Shown piece by piece: positions 24,650-33,518 of a stretch of 64,000 nucleotides of DNA. The position numbers and the translations under genes were made by a program. The DNA comes from JANXLS01 sp037129555. GTDB taxonomy: Bacteria; Planctomycetota; SZUA-567; H5-PLA8. The stretch spans positions 8,401-72,400 of the forward strand of contig JBAXUS010000008.1 in NCBI GenBank assembly GCA_037129555.1. The letters are read 5' to 3'. Each line of letters begins with the position of its first letter. The first letter of the stretch is position 1. The notes beneath the pieces were generated by a model that had not been told where the DNA came from, made no database searches, and was given only the letters and a program-made list of their open reading frames with translations.

Positions 24650-25249
24650 TTAAATCAAGTACAACAGCGGGAACAAGAAGATCCAGACCAAGTCGACGAA
24701 ATGCCAGTAGAGGCCGACCATTTCGGTTTCGGCGGAGACGTCTTTTTTACCGGCGTAATACCAGAGGCCCAACATCGGGATGATTCCGGCCAGAATGTGG
24801 ACGCCGTGGATCGCTGTCAAGGTCCAGTAGAAGGCGAAGAATAAATCGTGGTTCGGTAGCAGACCGTGTTTGATTTTCAGCGAGTATTCATAAGATTTCA
24901 AAATCAAGAAGAGCAAGCCCATCGCGGAAGTGACGAGCAGGAGCAGGCGCTGCTTGGCGGTTTCTTTTTTCTGTCCAGCCAAGACTGCGAGAGCCATGGT
25001 CAAGCTGCTTGAAATCAGGAGCGCAGTGTTGAATGCCGCGAAGCCGACGCTGTCGTGCAGCAGTTTCTGGCTGGCTTCAAAATTTTCCGGATGGCCGATG
25101 CGCAGTGTCATGTACGCGCCGAGCAAGCCAGCGAAAAACATGACTTCCGAACACAGGAAAAGCCACATGGCGAGTTTGCCAAGCCCTGTGCCTTCCATGG
25201 CCGGTTCGCAGACATCGTGTTCCCAAGAATGCGCGTGTGAATCGCTCAT
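24650..25249 (-). CDS. ctaE: cytochrome c oxidase subunit III
   Basis: 199 residues from the ATG at 25249, which has GGAGTGAT before it. Five membrane helices: LGKLAMWLFLCSEVMFFAGL, then FNTALLISSSLTMALAVLAG, and the end LYWHFVDLVWIFLFPLLYLI, which is diagnostic of COX3 (YWHFVD). Five rather than seven helices is normal for many bacterial caa3-type enzymes. It lies between ctaB and ctaF, 19 bases after ctaB. Confidence 0.95.
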   Translation of the reverse strand: MSDSHAHSWEHDVCEPAMEGTGLGKLAMWLFLCSEVMFFAGLLGAYMTLRIGHPENFEASQKLLHDSVGFAAFNTALLISSSLTMALAVLAGQKKETAKQRLLLLVTSAMGLLFLILKSYEYSLKIKHGLLPNHDLFFAFYWTLTAIHGVHILAGIIPMLGLWYYAGKKDVSAETEMVGLYWHFVDLVWIFLFPLLYLI

Positions 25250-25268
25250 TACATCACTCCAGTCGGTT

Positions 25269-26198
25269 CTAATTGACACTGTCAAACATCATCAACGACA
25301 ACAGCAACGGCAGATAAATTACCGAAGCCAAAAACACTTTACGCGCAGCGGCATCGTTGCGCTTGATCAAGAACAAAATTCCACTGCTTAAGAAAAACAA
25401 TCCGAGCACCAACGCGCCCACGAGGTAGACCGGCCCGGCCATGTGAAACTTGTAGGGCAACATGCTGAGCGGCAACAACGAGAGTGCGTGAACGAAAATT
25501 TGCAAGCCGGTCGAGATACCATCGGGATCATCGTTGGGAAGCATGCGCAGACCGGCTTTTGAATACTCGGCGCGATAGAGCCACGCGATGGCGAGGAAGT
25601 GCGGCAACTGCCAAATGAAGAGAATGGCGAAGAGCGTGTAAGCGGGCCAGTCGAGTTGTCCGCGCGCGGCGTAGTAACCGATCAAGGGCGGCAGCGCTCC
25701 GGGCAACGCGCCGACGAGCGTGTTCAACGAACTGACGCGTTTCAATGGTGTGTAGACGAAGACATAGAGGACGAGCGTCAATGCGGCGATGACGGCGGAC
25801 CATTCGTTGACGCGGATGACGAGGTACGCCATCCCGGCGATGGAGATCAGGACGCCGAACCAGAGCACTTCGTTGTAGCTCAAACGACCCGTTGGAAGCG
25901 GTCGGTTTTCAGTGCGGTGCATGAGTTTGTCGGCGGAGATTTCGATGCACTGATTGAGCGCACCGGAACCGAATGCGACGAGTGTGGTACCGAACAGGAC
26001 TTCGGCGAGCATGAGGAAATTGAGTCCGCGCAATGATCCGAAATAGAAGCCGACCATTGTCGTCAGCAACACGAGCAGCGACAAACGCGGCTTGGCAATC
26101 ATGGCGTAGTCGCTGAAGCGGCTGTTCGCTTTCGTTGTAGAAGCCGGTGTCGTATCTACCGGTTCGTTGTGCAACGGTGCGACTTTCGCAATACTCAT
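25269..26198 (-). CDS. ctaB: protoheme IX farnesyltransferase (haem O synthase)
   Basis: 309 residues, UbiA superfamily with about nine helices. The first Asp-rich region is seen as NQCIEISADKLMHRTENRPLP and the second as YRAEYSKAGLRMLPNDDPDG. It attaches a farnesyl group to haem B, giving haem O, the substrate of CtaA. The start overlaps the ctaA stop by 4 bases, so the two haem A enzymes are coupled. Confidence 0.95.
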   Translation of the reverse strand: MSIAKVAPLHNEPVDTTPASTTKANSRFSDYAMIAKPRLSLLVLLTTMVGFYFGSLRGLNFLMLAEVLFGTTLVAFGSGALNQCIEISADKLMHRTENRPLPTGRLSYNEVLWFGVLISIAGMAYLVIRVNEWSAVIAALTLVLYVFVYTPLKRVSSLNTLVGALPGALPPLIGYYAARGQLDWPAYTLFAILFIWQLPHFLAIAWLYRAEYSKAGLRMLPNDDPDGISTGLQIFVHALSLLPLSMLPYKFHMAGPVYLVGALVLGLFFLSSGILFLIKRNDAAARKVFLASVIYLPLLLSLMMFDSVN

Positions 26199-27199
26199 GC
26201 GGGCACCTCGTTTAAAGGTGCGGCCACAGGTTCTGCGATAGGCGTGACGAAGCGGTGGGTACGTACGAAGAGGACAGCGCTACAGAGGAAGATCAAGGCA
26301 CCGACAGCGACGTGTGCGGTAGCCGTCCAAACGCGCGCGGGTTGCGGGAAGCTCGCGTAGAGGCTCGCGTTTTCGTGGTCCGTCAAAGCTAGAATTTTCA
26401 ACAAGGCTGCGGCCATGCCCAGAAGCAATTGGACGCCCAGAAGCATCATCATGAATTTGACGGGCTTCAGGATTTCGATCTGGTGTCTGTGTTCGCGGAA
26501 GACGCGCATGATGACACGGGCCAGGAAATACGAGACGGCGATCGCACCGATGAAATGGGCCAGCAAATGCGAATAGAAGACCCACTCGCGGCCTTCTAAA
26601 AATGCTTTGGCTTGATCGTCGTGACGCAGGGCGGCTCCGAGGATCAATTGAACGAAGATCATAATGAGATTGGCTCGGGCGAGGTTGCGGACGGACGGCT
26701 GATTTTTTTCCGTCAGCGATGCTGTTGAACCCATCCAACTTGGCGAAAGAATCGCGGCCATTGAAGCCATCATCGCGAGGAACGACTGTCCGAGTGCTGC
26801 GTGAGGAACCGAGGTCTGCGGGTGCGCGAACATGCGGACAGTCAAATACCCAATCACCGCTTGAGCGATAACGGAGAGGAGCAATAGCCATGAAAAATTG
26901 CGGACAGATGAACGTTTTTCGAAGAACTGAATAGCGATGACGAGAAGGAGCGTTCCGCCGCCCAGAACTCCAACGAGCATGCGGTGAAAAAATTCCCACT
27001 TCAGATTTGGCGTCTTGTACCAATCCTTGATCCAATGGAAAATGAAGGGTTCAGGAATGGACAATCCCGCTTCGTGACTTTTGACTGTTCCGCCGATGAC
27101 GACGACGAGAAATGTCCAGCAGGTCAAGAAGAGTGCGAGACGATGCAGCCACGGATTGTAAACCAGCGCGGAGGATGGTGACTTGGGTTCGGTATTCAT
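26195..27199 (-). CDS. ctaA: haem A synthase (COX15/CtaA family)
   Basis: 334 residues, about eight membrane helices, starting with LALFLTCWTFLVVVIGGTVKSHEAGLSIP. Paired His sites lie in EFFHRMLVGVLGG and VPHAALGQSFLA (N-terminal half), and in YSHLLAHFIGAI and ARVWTATAHVAVG (C-terminal half), the expected haem ligands. The enzyme oxidises the haem O methyl to the formyl of haem A. It lies downstream of ctaD, separated by a 140-base gap with a dispersed repeat. Confidence 0.93.
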   Translation of the reverse strand: MNTEPKSPSSALVYNPWLHRLALFLTCWTFLVVVIGGTVKSHEAGLSIPEPFIFHWIKDWYKTPNLKWEFFHRMLVGVLGGGTLLLVIAIQFFEKRSSVRNFSWLLLLSVIAQAVIGYLTVRMFAHPQTSVPHAALGQSFLAMMASMAAILSPSWMGSTASLTEKNQPSVRNLARANLIMIFVQLILGAALRHDDQAKAFLEGREWVFYSHLLAHFIGAIAVSYFLARVIMRVFREHRHQIEILKPVKFMMMLLGVQLLLGMAAALLKILALTDHENASLYASFPQPARVWTATAHVAVGALIFLCSAVLFVRTHRFVTPIAEPVAAPLNEVPA

Positions 27200-27270
27200 T
27201 TTTGGACCATCCTCCTTTCGACGAATTACGTATTGTTAAATTTGACTGGTGCTATGCGGATCAACGTTTA

Positions 27271-27331
27271 CCCCTAACCCCGCGGGCCGAAAAGCAGGCT
27301 CGTCGGCCCTCTCCCTCAAAGGGAGAGGGGG
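27271..27331. repeat. CCCTCTCCC dispersed repeat, copy 2 (inverted)
   Basis: It contains a perfect 10-bp hairpin CCCTCTCCCT-CAA-AGGGAGAGGG and CCCCTAACCCCGCGGGCC. It is the reverse orientation of the element at 15696-15750. It lies just past the ctaD stop on the minus strand and may attenuate transcription into ctaA. Confidence 0.7.
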
Positions 27332-27339
27332 AACGGCGG

Positions 27340-29136
27340 CTACTCGCCAGCTGCGGGAGCTGCTGCGCCGAGGTTTTTGCTTTGGGGCAGCCAGTCTTCC
27401 TTGACTTCGGGCGAATTGTATTCATACGGAGGGCGGTAGACGGTCGGGAGCGCGCCTACGAAATTGCCGTGTCCGGGGGGCGTAGGTGTGTCGGTCCATT
27501 CGAGCGAATTGGCCTGCCAGGGATTATCGACGGCTTTCGGACCCCAGAAAATTGACGTGATGAAGTTATAGAAGAAGAAGAGTTGCGAGAAGCCGAGGCA
27601 GATCGCGCAGATCGTGATCATACGATTCAAGGGCATCATCTGCCAGAGCGTTGGCTGTTCTTCGAGCGAGGCGTAACGGCGCGCCTGGCCGCCGAGACCG
27701 ACGATGTGCATGGGTCCGAAGACGCCGTTCATGAAGATGAACGTCAGGATGCAGTGAATGCGTCCGAGCGTTTCGTTCATCATGCGTCCGAACATTTTTG
27801 GGAACCAGAAGAAGATGCCGCCGAAGACGGCCATCACGGTGCCGCAGAACACGACGTAGTGAATGTGCGCGACGATGAAATACGTATCGTGGATGTACAT
27901 GTCAACCGGCGTCGTGGCCATGAAGATACCGGAGAGACCACCGATGATGAACATGGAGACGAACGCCAGAGCGAACAACATCGGCGTGTTGATGATGATG
28001 CTGCCGCGCCAGAGCGTTCCGAGCCAGTTGAAGACTTTGACGGCGGACGGAAGAGCGATGAACATCGTCGAGACCATGAACGTCATACCGAGCGCGGGGT
28101 TCATTCCGGACTGGAACATATGATGCGCCCAGACCACGAAGCCCAAACCGGCGATGGAGCTCATGGAGTAAATCATCGGCTTGTAACCGAAGATCGGTTT
28201 GCGGGAATTGACGGCGAGAATGTCGGAGACCATACCCATCGCCGGGAGCACCATCAAGTACACGGCGGGATGAGAATAGAACCAGAACAAATGCTGCCAG
28301 AGCAACACCTGGCCGCCGCCTGCTGCGTACATTTCTTTGTCTGACGGGTGCAAGTAGCCGGGATTGAAGAACGACGTACCGAGTGCGCGATCCATCAACT
28401 GCATGATCAGGGTGCCGGTCAAAACGGGTGTCGAGAAGAGTGCGAGAATGGCGGTGATGAACAGCGACCAGACGGTCAGCGGCATGCGCATCATGGTCAT
28501 GCCAGGCGCGCGCATCTTGATGATCGTGACGACGTAATTCAATGATCCGAAGACGGACGAGAAGCCGATGATGATGACGCCCAACAACCACATGTTTTGA
28601 CCGTTCCAAAACGACGCTTGAGCGCCTGCGGTCTGGAATGATTCTTGAAGTGACAACGGGGGATAAGCCGTCCAGCCGTTGCCTGATGCGCCGCCTTTGA
28701 CGAAGAAGCTGGCGATGACGATGACGGCGGCTGGTGGAACGAGCCAATACGACAGCGCGTTCAACCAAGGGAACGCCATGTCGCGCGCACCGATTTGGAG
28801 CGGAATAAGGTAATTGCCAAAGGCACCGCTGAGCAGCGGAATGATGACGAAGAAGATCATCACGGAGGCGTGCATCGTGAAGAGCATGTTGTAGGAACGA
28901 CCGTCAACCGGTCCATAAATGGGCACTGACGAACCGGGCCACGCGAGTTGCCAGCGGACACCGAGGGCGAGCAAGCCACCCAGGATGAAGTAGGTTAATC
29001 CGGTGAACAAAAATTGCTTTCCGATCATCTTATGATCGGTGGACCAACCGTACGTGAAGAACAGGTGCTTCAGCTTTCCGAAAAGGCCTTGCGGAGCGCT
29101 GCCGTGTCCGTCTCCATGGTGTTCAAGCGTTGACAT
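27340..29136 (-). CDS. ctaD: cytochrome c oxidase subunit I (A2-type haem-copper oxidase)
   Basis: 598 residues, twelve or more membrane helices. The low-spin haem His lies in LFTMHASVMIFF, the CuB and cross-linked Tyr/Ser region in FWFYSHPAVYLMVLP (about 285-295), the CuB His pair in VWAHHMFQSG, and the haem a3 and a ligands in HDTYFIVAHIHYVVF. SHPAVY with YS instead of the E of GHPEVY is the mark of A2-type oxidases. It reduces oxygen to water and pumps protons. A GAGGA site precedes the ATG. The C-terminal 90 residues form a long cytosolic/periplasmic tail. Confidence 0.97.
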   Translation of the reverse strand: MSTLEHHGDGHGSAPQGLFGKLKHLFFTYGWSTDHKMIGKQFLFTGLTYFILGGLLALGVRWQLAWPGSSVPIYGPVDGRSYNMLFTMHASVMIFFVIIPLLSGAFGNYLIPLQIGARDMAFPWLNALSYWLVPPAAVIVIASFFVKGGASGNGWTAYPPLSLQESFQTAGAQASFWNGQNMWLLGVIIIGFSSVFGSLNYVVTIIKMRAPGMTMMRMPLTVWSLFITAILALFSTPVLTGTLIMQLMDRALGTSFFNPGYLHPSDKEMYAAGGGQVLLWQHLFWFYSHPAVYLMVLPAMGMVSDILAVNSRKPIFGYKPMIYSMSSIAGLGFVVWAHHMFQSGMNPALGMTFMVSTMFIALPSAVKVFNWLGTLWRGSIIINTPMLFALAFVSMFIIGGLSGIFMATTPVDMYIHDTYFIVAHIHYVVFCGTVMAVFGGIFFWFPKMFGRMMNETLGRIHCILTFIFMNGVFGPMHIVGLGGQARRYASLEEQPTLWQMMPLNRMITICAICLGFSQLFFFYNFITSIFWGPKAVDNPWQANSLEWTDTPTPPGHGNFVGALPTVYRPPYEYNSPEVKEDWLPQSKNLGAAAPAAGE

Positions 29137-29255
29137 ATGTTTCTATCCTCATGCTCAAAAATGTCGTCTGTCGGGTGTACCTCCGGCGTTTCGCCGGCGC
29201 GTTTTATGGACAGGCCGGAGAGTATCCGGCGGTACAAGATTTCAATGTATAGTGA

Positions 29256-30386
29256 TTACTTGTGTGCGTCTTTTTTTCCGTCGTCCTTCTTAGCGGCACC
29301 GTGCTCTTCGTGGTGTACAGTCGGTACCAGGGCTGAGCGTTTGTTGTACGTGCCGTCGGCATCATCTTCTTTTGATTTGCCATAAATGCGTTGCTGCGTT
29401 TCAGGATTGACTTGCCAATACTTGGCGAAGATCGGTTGTTCTTCTTGAGCGATATCGCCGTTGGCGTCTTTGACTACTTTAGCGCGTTCTCCGGCTCGCC
29501 ACGCGTCGTATTCAGCCTGTTCAAGTACTTTCACACGTCCCCACATTTGGTAATGCTGGATACCACATAATTCTGCGCAGACGATCGGGTAATCCCAGAC
29601 TTTATTGACCAACGGTGTTTCGTACACTTTTTCGCCAGACGGTTTTTCAACCATCTTCCCGGGATGGCGAAGCATCATTTCTGGTCGAGTTTCACGCATT
29701 TCAGCAGTGGTCTTGCTGGCATCGAACCAGCAGCGAATCATCATGCCGGGGACGACGTCCTGCTTCAGACGCATGTAGGGCAAGAAGAAAGAGTGAATCA
29801 CATCCTTGGACGTCATTTCAACGATAATCGTCTTGCCTTTAGGAACAGTGAGTACGCGATCCGTCGTGAATGTGCCCGGCACGCCGTATTTGTAGGACTT
29901 TTTGCCGTCTTTATCTGTCACAATTTCAGGATAGCGAAAGTACCAGGAGAACTGTTCGGCAAACAGTTGAACGTGGACATACTCTTCAATATTCGGATTG
30001 GCCTTGTGATCGGGAAAGCCGTCGGCGCTCTTAATCGTGTTCCACGTGCGGGCTTGGACTAAGGCGATGAAGATGAGCGTCACGGCAGGCGTGATCGTCC
30101 AGACCATTTCAAGCGTATGACTGCCGTGTGTGTAGAAGCTCTTTCGATCATCCTGCTTGCGGTAGATGATCACGAAAACGAGCAGCAGGGCTTCGGTGAT
30201 CAGGAATACGACGCCTGTCAGTGCCAGGATGAAATAGAAGAGATTGTCAATGCTGGCGGAGTAGGAACTGACGCCTTCAGGGAGCCACCAGCCTTCCCAC
30301 TGTTCTTTGGCGGACGCTGCGGAACAGCCGAAGACGGTTGCTGCCAAGGCCAATGTCGCGAGTATTTTTTTGAATCGAAAAATCAT
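29256..30386 (-). CDS. ctaC: cytochrome c oxidase subunit II
   Basis: 376 residues from the ATG at 30386. An N-terminal signal peptide with a lipobox-like VFGC is followed by two membrane helices (about 42-66 and 85-105). The periplasmic cupredoxin domain has the CuA site: VIHSFFLPYMRLKQD, then CAELCGIQHYQMWGRV. There is no C-terminal CxxCH, so unlike classic caa3 subunit II it has no fused cytochrome c; electrons must come from a separate carrier. The last 60 residues are charged and His/Lys-rich. Confidence 0.96.
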   Translation of the reverse strand: MIFRFKKILATLALAATVFGCSAASAKEQWEGWWLPEGVSSYSASIDNLFYFILALTGVVFLITEALLLVFVIIYRKQDDRKSFYTHGSHTLEMVWTITPAVTLIFIALVQARTWNTIKSADGFPDHKANPNIEEYVHVQLFAEQFSWYFRYPEIVTDKDGKKSYKYGVPGTFTTDRVLTVPKGKTIIVEMTSKDVIHSFFLPYMRLKQDVVPGMMIRCWFDASKTTAEMRETRPEMMLRHPGKMVEKPSGEKVYETPLVNKVWDYPIVCAELCGIQHYQMWGRVKVLEQAEYDAWRAGERAKVVKDANGDIAQEEQPIFAKYWQVNPETQQRIYGKSKEDDADGTYNKRSALVPTVHHEEHGAAKKDDGKKDAHK

Positions 30387-30506
30387 TCCTGACCTCGTTT
30401 TGCTATGCGTGCGTCCGAAAGGCGATGCCTTCAAACAATCGACTGTTGCATTTTCTCACTGGTCCAGCTGCAACAACAATTTGGTCCTGCAACTACTATA
30501 AAAGTT

Positions 30507-30532
30507 GTGGTGCAGACTCAAGCCTGCACCAC
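30507..30532 (-). terminator. hairpin terminator of the lipoprotein gene
   Basis: GTGGTGCAG pairs perfectly with CTGCACCAC around an 8-base loop, 15 bases past the stop; in the minus direction it is followed by AACTTTTATAG. The T-run is short, so partial read-through into ctaC is likely. Confidence 0.5.
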
Positions 30533-30546
30533 TTTAAGGCAATGAC

Positions 30547-31440
30547 TTACGGCTTCATCTTGTAGGTGAAGCTTGCGTCAGCGGCTTTGCCCGCTTCGAC
30601 TTTGACTTTCACTGGCGCGGAGGCTATCACCTTCTTAGTGGCCTGCAATTCCTGCCATGTCGTCACGGTGTATTCGCCGGGCGGAAGTTTGATTTCGAAC
30701 GTACCGTCGGCTTTCGTGACAGCAAAGAAAGGGTGATCGAAGACGCAGACGTAAGCCTTCATCCAACCGTGCACGTCGCATTTGATGACGATGCCCATTT
30801 CAGCGGTACCAAAAACTGGCTTTGTGGGACTGATACCTTTGCTCGTTTGAGAGAAATTGAATTCGGTGTTTTCCTTCGGAACGCCGTGAACGTTATGAGC
30901 CACGGGATCGGAGCTTTCAATTTCGAGCGTCTGATCGACTTTCATCGCCAAGACGTGCGGGATGTATTGGCAGCCGAGTTGGTTGACATGCTCGTTGGCC
31001 ATCTTGAGGGAGTCGAAATTGTATTCCTTGTAACCTTCCGAGACGAAGACGACGACATTGGCGACTTTACCATCGTCACTGACGACCAAGTCTTCCTTCT
31101 TCAAACCCTTGTCGCCGTGATGCATTTTGCACTGTTCTTCGGAGACCGGAATTAAGGACATCTTTTGCGGCTTGCCTTCGAATGTTACGACGCCTTTGAC
31201 GCTGCCGGTGGCCATAGTTGCATCATACGCTTTGCCGCCACCGGTGCTCGGACCGGCTTTCTTGGTCACGGGGCCTGTTTTGTCATCGCTCTTAGCGACA
31301 GCGACTTTCGGTTCGGGATCGCGGTCGTTCTTCACGGCATCCGTGGACGAGCCACCGCCGCAGCCGGTCAGGGAAAAAGTTAGGACTGCGATGGCGCAGA
31401 GTCCGAGAATTGATACGGCTGAAAGCAACTTTCTAGACAT
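30547..31440 (-). CDS. cupredoxin-like lipoprotein at the head of the oxidase cluster
   Basis: 297 residues from the ATG at 31440, which has GAGGAG before it. Signal peptide with lipobox SLTGC. A disordered Asp/Lys/Gly stretch (about 30-75) precedes a beta-rich domain with EEQCKMHHGD, SSDPVAHNVHGV and KCDVHGWMKAYV, possible copper or haem ligands, and a C-terminal carboxypeptidase-regulatory-like segment (ADGTFEIKLPPGEYTV). Similar proteins annotated as plastocyanin-like or methylamine-utilisation-like often precede ctaC. It could be an electron carrier or a metal-binding assembly factor. First gene after a strong promoter. Confidence 0.8.
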   Translation of the reverse strand: MSRKLLSAVSILGLCAIAVLTFSLTGCGGGSSTDAVKNDRDPEPKVAVAKSDDKTGPVTKKAGPSTGGGKAYDATMATGSVKGVVTFEGKPQKMSLIPVSEEQCKMHHGDKGLKKEDLVVSDDGKVANVVVFVSEGYKEYNFDSLKMANEHVNQLGCQYIPHVLAMKVDQTLEIESSDPVAHNVHGVPKENTEFNFSQTSKGISPTKPVFGTAEMGIVIKCDVHGWMKAYVCVFDHPFFAVTKADGTFEIKLPPGEYTVTTWQELQATKKVIASAPVKVKVEAGKAADASFTYKMKP

Positions 31441-31543
31441 GGAAGCACTCCTCATAATATGTAATCGAAAACAACCCACTCGCGCACTGTGAGCGAACAC
31501 AGAAACACACGGGGCAACGAGAAACAGGTTTCGATGGGCGAAT

Positions 31544-31572
31544 GTTATACAATCGCTTCAAACGTCTGTCAA
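31544..31572 (-). promoter_or_regulatory. strong sigma70-type promoter of the cta cluster
   Basis: On the minus strand TTGACA (31567-31572) and TATAAC (31544-31549) are separated by 17 bases. The predicted transcript start near 31537 gives a leader of about 97 bases before the lipoprotein gene. Confidence 0.75.
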
Positions 31573-32102
31573 CCGTTTCTCGGTCCCAAACCAAAAACTT
31601 GGACTTTTTAGCGCCGAAAATCCATACGTCCCGGGACAACTACGGCAATCAATACGCGCGTCGGGTTATACTCGTTTGTTTCCAATGCACTCACTTTGCT
31701 ACCCAACGCACCATTAAAAACCTTATTGTTACTAGTGCGCAACTGGTTGACCAACACGATTCATAATTCGAAGATTTTTAAAAGCCGATACGGAGTGAAG
31801 AACGTTGGGATCAAGACCGATAGCATCATAACAGATTGAGAATCCAAAGGTCGATTGTGGCGCCTTCAAATTTAGAAATGAGCCCAAGGACAAGATGTGA
31901 TTTGCATGGGATTTGGAGTCAACATTGAAACGGAACGGTCCAAATTTTGCGAGCCGAATAAATACGGAAGTGAAACGGCGCGCAATGGACTTCGAGGGAG
32001 TTCGAGGTGTGTCGGGGCGTAACACGGGAGGATTGAGACGGTGTCAAACGAGCTGGATTTCGAAATTGTTTTAAAAATTTAGCTTGAAAATGACACTTTT
32101 GG

Positions 32103-32131
32103 TTGACCTCCGAGCTGTAAAAGAGTAGATT
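32103..32131 (+). promoter_or_regulatory. sigma70-type promoter of the Rieske-cytochrome c operon
   Basis: TTGACC (32103-32108), a 17-base spacer and TAGATT (32126-32131), about 80 bases before the Rieske ATG. Confidence 0.6.
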
Positions 32132-32212
32132 GTTTCGTGAAAATAACACTACCGATTTTGGCGGGCGATTTCGTTGCGCGACGACGCGTGATGACGAAGG
32201 GAAGCGTATTTT

Positions 32213-33418
32213 ATGGCAGAATCAGACGACAAGAAACTTACTGTCGAAGAGCAGGTTGCGCGGATTAAGGCGGCGAAAGAAGCCGCGAAGCGCGATGCTG
32301 CTGACAAGGCTGCGAAAGCGGCTGGAGCTGTGGCTCCCGTTGTTGCAGCGGCGCCTGTGGCTGCGGTCGAGGCTGTAGCACCGGTTGCAGTTGTCGCACC
32401 CATCGTTGCGGCGGTCGCTCCTGTTGTTGCGGTTTCGCCTGTTGCGCCAGTCGCCGCACCTGCGCCGGGCTCGGTCGAAGAAAAGGTAGCTCAGATCAAG
32501 GCTGCCAAAGCCGCTGCGGCTGCGAAAACGGCGGGTGGTGGTGCTGCGCCTGTGGCGGCGGTTTCTACGACTCCGCCAGCGCCGGGATCGGTTGAAGAAA
32601 AAGTAGCTCAGATTAAAGCTGCGAAAGCTGCTGCGGCTGCGAAGGCGGCGGGTGTTGCTGCGCCGGTTGCGGCTGCGGTTGTTGCGGTGGCGTCGAAGAC
32701 GACGGACCCGGGAACGCCTGAAGCGATTGCTCGTGCTGCGGCTGCGCATGAGAAGGCTCAAGGCGCAACGGGGATTAATGCGACTGGAGCGCCTGCGAAC
32801 CGGCCGGCGGTTCAGTTGCTTGCAGCGGCTGCCAAGAAGCCTGCGACTGCAACGACAGCTGCGAAAAAGAATGATCCGGAATTGCCTTTGCCTCCGCCTC
32901 CGCAGTTGCAGGAGCGCCGCGCGTTTCTCGGGTTTGTGACGACGGGTACGCTGGCTTGGACGATGTTCTGGGGCTGGATGGCGGCGGTGGGTGGATTGTT
33001 CACGCGCTTCATGTTCCCGAATGTGTTGTATGAATCGGATCCGAAGTTTAGCGCGGGCCGACGCAATGATTTTCCTGAATCGCCCAAAGTGTATGAAAAA
33101 TACAAGCAGGATCAGGCCGTGTGGATTGTGCGATTGACGGAAGAAGGCCAGGATCGCCTTGTTGCGTTGTCCACGGTCTGTACGCATTTGGGTTGCACAC
33201 CGAACTGGTTGGAAGTCGAACAGAAATACAAATGCCCGTGCCACGGTTCTGGGTACTACATGGATGGTGTGAACTTCGAAGGCCCGACGCCGCGTCCGCT
33301 TGAACGCTTCAAAATCTATGTAGATGCGACGGGGAACATCATCGTCGATAAGGCGAAGAAGTATCGCCAGGATTTGCAGCAGTGGAACGAAAATCAGTCG
33401 TTCATTACAATGGGCTAA
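32213..33418 (+). CDS. Rieske iron-sulfur protein with Ala/Lys repeat N-terminus
   Basis: 401 residues. Residues 1-230 are low-complexity Ala/Pro/Val/Lys, with three helical repeats: TVEEQVARIKAAKEAAKR and two copies of GSVEEKVAQIKAAKAAAAAK. A membrane helix follows (about 243-270). The Rieske domain ligands are CTHLGC (323-328) and CPCHGSGY (341-348), binding a 2Fe-2S cluster. Rieske proteins pass electrons from quinol at cytochrome b to cytochrome c. The next gene is a giant cytochrome c, but no cytochrome b is found here. AAGGGAAG precedes the ATG. Confidence 0.93.
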   Translation: MAESDDKKLTVEEQVARIKAAKEAAKRDAADKAAKAAGAVAPVVAAAPVAAVEAVAPVAVVAPIVAAVAPVVAVSPVAPVAAPAPGSVEEKVAQIKAAKAAAAAKTAGGGAAPVAAVSTTPPAPGSVEEKVAQIKAAKAAAAAKAAGVAAPVAAAVVAVASKTTDPGTPEAIARAAAAHEKAQGATGINATGAPANRPAVQLLAAAAKKPATATTAAKKNDPELPLPPPPQLQERRAFLGFVTTGTLAWTMFWGWMAAVGGLFTRFMFPNVLYESDPKFSAGRRNDFPESPKVYEKYKQDQAVWIVRLTEEGQDRLVALSTVCTHLGCTPNWLEVEQKYKCPCHGSGYYMDGVNFEGPTPRPLERFKIYVDATGNIIVDKAKKYRQDLQQWNENQSFITMG

Positions 33419-33425
33419 AGCCGAT

Positions 33426-33461
33426 TTCGCGAGCGAGAGATGAGTGAAGTGGGCTCGCGAA
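33426..33461. other. hairpin between the Rieske and cytochrome c genes
   Basis: TTCGCGAGC pairs perfectly with GCTCGCGAA across an 18-base loop. No T-run of terminator length follows immediately (ATTTCCTTT). It may stabilise the upstream mRNA or partially attenuate. Confidence 0.4.
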
Positions 33462-33518
33462 TTTCCTTTGAAATAGACATTAACAGTTAAGCTTCGATCA
33501 TTTAAGCGAGAGTCATTT

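Larger units (their letters stand above)
31441..32212. other. 772-base divergent intergenic region, no gene
   Basis: AT-rich region between the oxidase cluster (minus) and the Rieske-cytochrome c pair (plus). Short frames exist on both strands, but none has a ribosome site or protein-like composition. It contains a promoter facing each way, described separately; the 500 bases between them show no further structure that I can support. Confidence 0.7.

Noticed and set aside
27583..28344. 253-codon plus-strand frame inside ctaD
   Set aside because: It is the antisense shadow of subunit I; its Asp/Glu/His-rich composition comes from complementing hydrophobic codons.
31732..32149. Two minus-strand frames of 76-97 codons in the oxidase/Rieske intergenic region
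   Set aside because: Overlapping each other and a predicted promoter, with no ribosome sites and unusual composition.
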